From Microbacteriaceae bacterium (GTDB taxonomy: Bacteria > Actinomycetota > Actinomycetes > Actinomycetales > Microbacteriaceae): a DNA stretch of 11,205 nt. How positions within the stretch are numbered: position 1 is the stretch's first letter; each line of letters begins with the position of its first letter. A program made the position numbers and the translations under genes. Positions 6,808 through 11,205 of the stretch are shown in pieces. Under the pieces are notes generated by a model that saw only the letters and a program-made list of their open reading frames with translations, had not been told where the DNA came from and searched no databases. The DNA lies in NCBI GenBank assembly GCA_022701925.1, contig JAKONM010000166.1, positions 1 to 11,205 of the forward strand. Reading direction: 5' to 3'.

Positions 6808-6887
6808 GGTCGGGCCGGAGCGCTGCGCCGTCAGCGCTCCGGCCCCTCCGGCTCCAGCCCGACCCTCCCGACGAAGAGAGCCCGACC
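6808..6887 (+). repeat. Direct repeat with complementary upstream copy around the hairpin
   Basis: GCCCGACC occurs at 6857-6864 and 6880-6887, each preceded by A (9-bp direct repeat AGCCCGACC). Its reverse complement GGTCGGGC lies at 6808-6815 and shares four bases with the left arm of the 14-bp hairpin. The three copies could form structures that compete with or enclose the hairpin, and the last copy ends 6 nt before the permease start. Confidence 0.4.
6812..6845 (+). terminator. Intercistronic 14-bp GC hairpin (attenuator or mRNA stabiliser)
   Basis: GGGCCGGAGCGCTG (6812-6825) and CAGCGCTCCGGCCC (6832-6845) pair perfectly around the loop CGCCGT. It begins 6 bp after the binding-protein stop codon. 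No T-run follows, so it is probably not a full terminator. Such hairpins between binding-protein and permease genes commonly protect the upstream mRNA or reduce read-through, giving more binding protein than membrane components. Confidence 0.75.
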
Positions 6888-6893
6888 GATCCC

Positions 6894-7889
6894 GTGAACA
6901 CCTCTACGACCACGACCGCCATCAGCGTGGAGCGCACCACGCCGGCCAGCGTCCTCCGCGACGCCCGGCACCTCAGCTTCTGGGCCGAGCACGCCGCGCC
7001 GATCGGACTCGTCGCCCTCGTCATCGTCTTCTCGCTGCTGACCCCGAGCTTCCTCACCCTGGGGAACGTCTCCGCGATGCTGGCCGCTGCCGCGATCCTC
7101 GTGATCCTCGCCGTGGCCCAGTCCTACGTCATCACCACCGGCGGCATCGACCTGTCGATCTCCGCCACGATGACCTTCGGAGCCATCTGCTTCGGCATCG
7201 CCTTCACCGCCGGACTCGGCTTCTGGCTCTCGGCGCTGGTCGGCATCGTCGGTGCCGCCCTGATCGGCCTCATCAACGGACTGCTGATCGCCAAGGGCAA
7301 GGTCACCGACTTCATCGCCACGCTCGGCACGCTGTCGGTGGCGACCGGTCTGGCGCTGATCTTCAGCAACGGCCGGCCGATCTCGGTCCTCAGCCCCGAG
7401 CTGCTGCAGCTCACGACCGGCCGCATCGGAATCGTCGGCTACCCCTTCATCCTCGCCGTGATCATCGGCGTCATCGCCTGGGTCGTCATGTTCCGCACCC
7501 GATTCGGCCTGCACGTGCAGGCCGTCGGCGGCAGCGAAGAAGCCGCCGTCGCCAACGGCCTGAGCGCGAAGCGGGTCCGCATCGCGGTCTACCTGATCTC
7601 CGCGGTCCTCGCTGGCGTCGCCGCTCTGCTGCTCGTCGCCCGCGTCGGAGCGGCGGAGCCGGCCATCAACACGTCCTACCTGCTCAACTCCATCGCCGCG
7701 GTCGTCCTCGGCGGAGTCAGCCTCACCGGCGGCAAGGCCAAGATCGTCGGCCCGATCCTCGGCGCCCTGCTGCTCACCGCCCTCAGCAACGGACTGACGC
7801 TGCTCGGGGTCTCCCAGTTCTACCAGCCGCTCGCGGTCGGCCTCGTGGTCGTCCTCGCCGCCCTGCTCACGAGGTTCCAGAAGCGATGA
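6894..7889 (+). CDS. Sugar ABC transporter permease (RbsC/FrcC type)
   Basis: This 331-residue inner-membrane protein of the BPD_transp_2 (ribose/galactose/fructose-type) permease family would form the sugar channel, probably as a homodimer. About eight to nine hydrophobic segments are visible, including residues 37-54, 61-80, 91-110, 112-133, 143-157, 183-200, 229-250, 264-277 and 284-327 (more than one helix). Family motifs are GGIDLSIS (83-90), KGKVTDFIATLGT (134-146), the cytoplasmic coupling loop RFGLHVQAVGGSEEAAVANG (203-222), and NSIAAVVLGGVSLTGG (265-280). The first 30 residues are polar and Thr-rich. The start is the GTG at 6894; its ribosome site is weak (AAGAGAG about 13 nt upstream), so translation may be low or depend on the preceding mRNA structure. 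It follows the binding-protein gene after 88 bp containing the hairpin, and overlaps the ATPase gene by 4 bp. Confidence 0.93.
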   Translation: MNTSTTTTAISVERTTPASVLRDARHLSFWAEHAAPIGLVALVIVFSLLTPSFLTLGNVSAMLAAAAILVILAVAQSYVITTGGIDLSISATMTFGAICFGIAFTAGLGFWLSALVGIVGAALIGLINGLLIAKGKVTDFIATLGTLSVATGLALIFSNGRPISVLSPELLQLTTGRIGIVGYPFILAVIIGVIAWVVMFRTRFGLHVQAVGGSEEAAVANGLSAKRVRIAVYLISAVLAGVAALLLVARVGAAEPAINTSYLLNSIAAVVLGGVSLTGGKAKIVGPILGALLLTALSNGLTLLGVSQFYQPLAVGLVVVLAALLTRFQKR

Positions 7890-8662
7890 CCACCATCACC
7901 AGCCCGACCGCGCTCGACACCGACCTCGTCCTCTCCGCCGAGGGCATCGTCAAGAACTTCGGCAACGTGCACGCCCTGCGCGGCGCGTCGATCTCCATGC
8001 GCCGGGGCGAGGTGACGGCCCTGATCGGCGACAACGGTGCGGGCAAGTCCACCCTCGTGCGGTGCCTCTCCGGCATCCACCATCCCGACGCCGGCACCAT
8101 CCGCATCAACGGCAGCGACGTCGACTTCCACACCCCGCTCGACGCCCGGAACGCCGGGGTCGAGACGGTGCAGCAGAACCTCGCGCTGATCGAGGACCTG
8201 TCCGTCTGGCAGAACTTCTTCCTCGGCAGGGAGCAGACGCGCGGCTTCGGCCCCTTCCGGTTCCTCGACAGCAGGGCCATGCGCAGCAAGGCGGACGAGA
8301 TGCTGGGCGGCCTCGCCGTCAACGTCCCGCCGGTGACCAGCAAGGTGCGCCGCCTCTCCGGCGGTCAGCGGCAGGCCGTGGCCATCGCGCGCGCCGCCGG
8401 CTGGGGCAGCCCGATCGTGATCATGGACGAGCCGACCGCCGCGCTCGGCGTGCAGGAGACGGCTCGGGTGGAGTCGGTCATCAAGCGTCTCCAGGACAGC
8501 GGAGTCGCCGTGCTGCTGATCAGCCACAACTTCGACCAGGTGCTGCGCCTGTCGCAGCAGGTCTGGGTCATGCGCGCCGGCAACGCCGTCGCCGGCCGCC
8601 GCGCCGTCGACACCGACGGCGACGAGCTGGTCGCTCTGATCACCGGCGCCAAGGCGGCGTGA
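7886..8662 (+). CDS. Sugar ABC transporter ATPase, single domain (FrcA type)
   Basis: This cytosolic 258-residue ATPase would power the permease. It contains one complete nucleotide-binding domain: Walker A GDNGAGKST (48-56), Q-loop VQQN (95-98), signature LSGGQ (157-161), Walker B IVIMDEPT (177-184), and the H-loop ISHN with His214. Ribose-type systems usually carry a fused two-domain ATPase of about 500 residues (RbsA); here only one domain is present and it must dimerise. The S. meliloti fructose ATPase FrcA has the same short one-domain form. It starts at an ATGA overlap with the permease stop codon (7886-7889) and ends in a GTGA overlap with the next gene, so translation is likely coupled. 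The family call is certain and the sugar inferred only from context. Confidence 0.95.
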   Translation: MTTITSPTALDTDLVLSAEGIVKNFGNVHALRGASISMRRGEVTALIGDNGAGKSTLVRCLSGIHHPDAGTIRINGSDVDFHTPLDARNAGVETVQQNLALIEDLSVWQNFFLGREQTRGFGPFRFLDSRAMRSKADEMLGGLAVNVPPVTSKVRRLSGGQRQAVAIARAAGWGSPIVIMDEPTAALGVQETARVESVIKRLQDSGVAVLLISHNFDQVLRLSQQVWVMRAGNAVAGRRAVDTDGDELVALITGAKAA

Positions 8663-9564
8663 GCCCGGTGATGGACGCGGTCAACCCGCTCGGGGTGCAC
8701 GCACGCACGCTGTCCCGGGACTGGAGCGAGGAGGGCGCGGCCCTGGCGCTGCGGCGGACGCTGAACGCCGGATTCGACTTCATCGAGATCCCCGCTCCGA
8801 GCGAGGGCGAGCTGGACGGGCGCGCGACCAGACGCCTGCTCCGGTTCAACGGCCTGGACGCCACGGTGTCGCTGGCGCTGACCCCGCAGCAGGACATCAA
8901 CTCCACCGACGAGGCGTCGTCGCGCCGGGGTGAAGCGGCGCTGACCGCGGCGGTGCGCTTCGCCGCCGAGATCGGCGCCACCTACGTCGGCGGGGTGACC
9001 TTCTCCCAGCTCGGCCGCTACCGCACGCTTCCGGAGCCCGCTGCACGGCGGAACTCGATGGAGGTGCTGCGTCGGGTCGCGCAGTCGGCGGCCGCCGACG
9101 GGATCACCCTCGGGGTCGAGTACGTGAACCGCTACGAGAGCAACCTGCTGAACACCGCCGCCCAGACCGTCGAGTTCCTCGACGAGCTGGGCGCCCCCGA
9201 CGTGCGACTGCACCTCGACACCTTCCACTCGAACAGCGAGGACCCGTCCGTGTCGGCCGCAGTCGACACGGCCGGAGCACGGCTGGTCTACATCCACGCG
9301 TCCGAGAGCCACCGAGGCGCCCTCGGCAGCGGATCGCTGGACTGGACGGGGTTCTTCCAGGCGCTCCGGCGCAACCGCTACCAGGGCCCGATCACCTTCG
9401 AGTCCTTCTCCCCCTCCGTCGTCAGCCAGGAGATGACCGTCGAGGTCGGCCTCTGGCGGACCCCGTGGACCTCCGCGGACGCCGTGGCGACCGACGCCCG
9501 CACCTTCCTCTCCCTCCACCTGGCCGCGCTGCGCGGTCCCGCACCACTGATTGGAACTCCGTGA
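8659..9564 (+). CDS. Ketose 3-epimerase-like TIM-barrel protein (first copy)
   Basis: This 301-residue protein belongs to the xylose-isomerase-like TIM-barrel superfamily and most resembles D-tagatose/D-allulose 3-epimerases, which invert C3 of free ketoses with Mn2+ or Co2+. The four metal/catalytic residues are visible: Glu154 in GVEYVNRYE, Asp187 in HLDTFH, His213 in YIHASESHR and Glu248 in FESFS. Their spacings of 33, 26 and 35 match those of characterised epimerases (Glu150, Asp183, His209, Glu244 in the Agrobacterium enzyme). His190 and Arg219 match the substrate-contact positions. It departs from the usual pattern by reading HSNSED where the family has HMNIEE. The GTG at 8659 overlaps the ATPase stop codon (GTGA) and is preceded by AAGG; the in-frame ATG at 8671 is an alternative that would remove four residues. 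It could act on free or phosphorylated ketoses, or tetruloses; the exact reaction is uncertain. Confidence 0.85.
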   Translation: MSPVMDAVNPLGVHARTLSRDWSEEGAALALRRTLNAGFDFIEIPAPSEGELDGRATRRLLRFNGLDATVSLALTPQQDINSTDEASSRRGEAALTAAVRFAAEIGATYVGGVTFSQLGRYRTLPEPAARRNSMEVLRRVAQSAAADGITLGVEYVNRYESNLLNTAAQTVEFLDELGAPDVRLHLDTFHSNSEDPSVSAAVDTAGARLVYIHASESHRGALGSGSLDWTGFFQALRRNRYQGPITFESFSPSVVSQEMTVEVGLWRTPWTSADAVATDARTFLSLHLAALRGPAPLIGTP

Positions 9565-10424
9565 ACAACCCCCTCGGCATCCACGCGCTCGTCTTCGCCG
9601 GCGGCACCACCCCCGACGAGGTCGACACGATCACCGCCGGGGCGCAGCGCGCCCGCTACGACATCATCGAGTTCTCCCTGCACGGCCTCGACCACCTCGA
9701 TACGGCCTCCACGAAGCAGCTGCTGCAGGACCGGCGGCTGACCGCGATCTGCTCGCGGGGCCTCGCGCCCGACGCGGACGTCTCCAGCGAAGACCTCGCG
9801 GTCGTCGAGCGCGGTGCCGCGCTGCTGCACGAGTCGCTGCAGGCCACCGCCGCCATCGGCGGGGTCCGTCTCACCGGGGCGCTCTACTCCGCCTTCGGAA
9901 AGGCTGCGGCGCCCCTCAGCGACGCCGGCCGCCGCAACATCGTCTCCGTGCTCAGGGACCTCGCCGTCGAGGCCCGAGGCCTCGACGTCGCCCTCGGGCT
10001 GGAGGTCTGCAACCGGTACGAGACCAACGTCGTCAACACCGCTGCCGACGCCCTGCGGCTCGCTGACGAGATCGGCGAGGCGAACGTCGACGTGCACCTG
10101 GACATCTACCACATGAACATCGAGGAGAAGAACTTCCGGGACCCGGTCCGGCTGCTCGGCGACCGGCTCGGCTACGTCCACGTGGGTGAGAACGACCGCG
10201 GCTACCTGGGTTCGGGCCACCTGGACTTCGCGTCCTTCTTCGACGCGCTCGGCGAGGCGGGCTACACCGGCGGCATCACCTTCGAGTCCTTCTCCTCGGC
10301 CGTCGTCTCCCCCACCCTGTCGAACGACCTGTCCATCTGGCGGAACCTCTGGACCGACTCGGACGACCTCGCCTCGCACGCGCACGACTTCCTCGTCGAG
10401 CACCTCGCGCGAGCGACGGCGTGA
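9561..10424 (+). CDS. Ketose 3-epimerase-like TIM-barrel protein (second copy)
   Basis: This 287-residue paralogue of the preceding protein has the same fold and catalytic set: Glu148 in GLEVCNRYE, Asp181 in HLDIYHMNIEE, His207 in YVHVGENDR and Glu242 in FESFS, with spacings of 33, 26 and 35. His184 and Arg213 complete the substrate site. It keeps the canonical HMNIEE block and so looks closer to textbook D-tagatose/D-allulose 3-epimerases than copy one. The two proteins are clearly alike in their C-terminal halves (HLD-H, GSG-LD-FF-AL, ITFESFS, W-D-A) but differ strongly in the N-terminal strands that shape the sugar pocket, so they probably prefer different sugars. The GTG at 9561 forms a GTGA overlap with copy one; a weak TTGGAA lies upstream. 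It ends in a GTGA overlap with the kinase. The exact substrate is not readable. Confidence 0.87.
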   Translation: MNNPLGIHALVFAGGTTPDEVDTITAGAQRARYDIIEFSLHGLDHLDTASTKQLLQDRRLTAICSRGLAPDADVSSEDLAVVERGAALLHESLQATAAIGGVRLTGALYSAFGKAAAPLSDAGRRNIVSVLRDLAVEARGLDVALGLEVCNRYETNVVNTAADALRLADEIGEANVDVHLDIYHMNIEEKNFRDPVRLLGDRLGYVHVGENDRGYLGSGHLDFASFFDALGEAGYTGGITFESFSSAVVSPTLSNDLSIWRNLWTDSDDLASHAHDFLVEHLARATA

Positions 10425-11107
10425 GGCTCGGGTTCGAGGAGGCGCTCGACCGCGCCGAGCAGCTGGTCGCCTCGGCGGAGCAGCGGGTGGTGCTCGGCAT
10501 CTGCGGGTCGCCGGGCGCCGGCAAGACCGTGCTGGCGGAACGGATCGTCGCCGGGCTGAACGAGCGACGCCCCGGCGTCGCCGCGCACGTGCCGATGGAC
10601 GGGTTCCACCTGGCCGACAGCACGCTCGACCGCCTGGGACGTCGGGACAGGAAGGGCGCGCCGGACACCTTCGACGGCTGGGGGTACGCGGCCCTGATCG
10701 AGCGCCTCGGCGAGCACGGGCAGGACCCGGTCTACGCGCCGAACTTCGATCGGACCCTCGAGGAACCGATCGCCGGCAGCATCGAGGTGCCGCCGGCGGC
10801 GCGGATCGTGGTCTCGGAGGGCAACTACCTGCTGCTGCCCGACCACCCGTGGTCCCGAGCGCGGGCAGCGTTCACCGAGGTGTGGTTCTGCGTGCTCCCC
10901 GAGCAGCTGCGCCTGCGGCGGCTGGTGGCGCGGCACGTGCAGTTCGGCCGCGACCAGCTGGACGCCGAGGACTGGGCGACCCGAGTCGACGGGCCGAACG
11001 CCGATCTGATCGAACGGCTGCGCGATCGTGCCGACCTCGAGGTGTCCACCGCTGAGGTGCACCGCCCGACACCGGTCGACGCCGTCGGCGGACTCGGGCG
11101 GGTGTGA
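10421..11107 (+). CDS. P-loop sugar/nucleoside kinase-family protein (FrcK-like)
   Basis: This is a 228-residue kinase of the phosphoribulokinase/uridine kinase/pantothenate kinase fold, often annotated as nucleoside/nucleotide kinase family. It has the Walker A GSPGAGKT (29-36), MDGFHLAD (59-66) with the likely catalytic Asp60, KGAPDTFD (78-85), the YAPNFDR segment (105-111), and VVSEGNYLLL (130-139), all diagnostic of this group. RLVARHVQFGRD lies in the lid region. In S. meliloti the same kind of kinase (FrcK) closes the fructose operon, so a role in phosphorylating the imported or epimerised ketose is the best inference; a nucleoside or other sugar is possible. The GTG at 10421 overlaps the stop codon of the preceding epimerase (GTGA), which supports it as the last coupled gene of the operon. 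The length is normal for the family. Confidence 0.87.
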   Translation: MRLGFEEALDRAEQLVASAEQRVVLGICGSPGAGKTVLAERIVAGLNERRPGVAAHVPMDGFHLADSTLDRLGRRDRKGAPDTFDGWGYAALIERLGEHGQDPVYAPNFDRTLEEPIAGSIEVPPAARIVVSEGNYLLLPDHPWSRARAAFTEVWFCVLPEQLRLRRLVARHVQFGRDQLDAEDWATRVDGPNADLIERLRDRADLEVSTAEVHRPTPVDAVGGLGRV

Positions 11108-11111
11108 GTCC

Positions 11112-11148
11112 GCGCCAGCCCCGATCCGACGCCGGTCGGCGCTGGCGC
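11112..11148 (+). terminator. Candidate hairpin at the end of the sugar operon
   Basis: GCGCCAGC (11112-11119) pairs with GCTGGCGC (11141-11148). Within the loop CCGAC (11126-11130) pairs with GTCGG (11135-11139) around GCCG, so a long compound stem forms 4 bp after the kinase stop codon. A second small hairpin, GCTCG/CGAGC (11150-11154 and 11159-11163), follows. There is no T-run, so this is a terminator candidate only. The remaining bases to 11205 show no gene. Confidence 0.5.
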
Positions 11149-11205
11149 AGCTCGGGCGCGAGCCCTTGCGGACGCCCTACCCGGCGTCGCGCACCCTCCG
11201 AGGGA

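Noticed and set aside
4163..7057. Very long minus-strand open frames (782 and 964 codons) through the sugar-binding gene and divergent region
   Set aside because: The 4453-6801 frame is the ROK gene plus antisense of the binding-protein gene; only 4453-5616 has ROK motifs and a Shine-Dalgarno. The longer frame is a shadow made by few stop codons in GC-rich DNA and is Arg/Gly/Ala-rich without motifs.
8659..10424. AP endonuclease (DNA repair) for the two TIM-barrel proteins
   Set aside because: They share the AP endonuclease 2/xylose-isomerase-like superfamily, but the catalytic spacing and HLD-H, NRYE and FES blocks match ketose epimerases, and the operon is sugar-specific.

Overview
The window is about 70% G+C by eye, with GTG starts, TAnnnT -10 boxes, short or absent leaders and actinobacterial-looking proteins. 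It suggests a high-GC actinomycete, perhaps Microbacteriaceae; the family-level guess is weak. Coding is dense and no intergenic gap exceeds about 130 bp. I see no tRNA, rRNA, CRISPR array, insertion sequence or integrase.

Left part (1-4409), housekeeping and accessory genes. A 5'-truncated phosphotransferase of the aminoglycoside phosphotransferase (APH) fold is followed by a second, complete APH-fold kinase that may be read from a leaderless transcript. Next is an NhaA-type Na+/H+ antiporter, preceded by a roughly 65-nt leader with hairpins that may be a riboswitch, and ending in a calcium-loop-like acidic tail. A DUF2236 (MpaB-type oxygenase) gene faces it on the minus strand and is broken by one frameshift near 3262-3276. 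An ASCH-domain protein follows on the plus strand.

Right part (4453-11107), a sugar uptake and catabolism locus. A minus-strand ROK-family repressor is divergent from a six-gene plus-strand operon: sugar-binding lipoprotein, RbsC-type permease, single-domain ABC ATPase, two tandem ketose 3-epimerase-like TIM barrels, and a P-loop sugar kinase of the PRK/uridine-kinase fold. The order ROK regulator / binding protein / permease / one-domain ATPase / kinase resembles the fructose locus frcR-frcBCAK of Sinorhizobium meliloti, with two epimerases inserted before the kinase. The divergent 133-bp region holds a good promoter in each direction and two inverted repeats that are candidate operators. 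A 14-bp GC hairpin lies between the binding-protein and permease genes. The last five genes are chained by four ATGA/GTGA overlaps.

Working model (inference): the ABC system imports a ketose, possibly a rare one such as allulose, tagatose or sorbose. The two epimerases interconvert C3 epimers, the kinase phosphorylates the product, and the ROK protein represses the operon until a sugar ligand is present. This fructose-type uptake operon with two built-in 3-epimerases is the most interesting content of the window.
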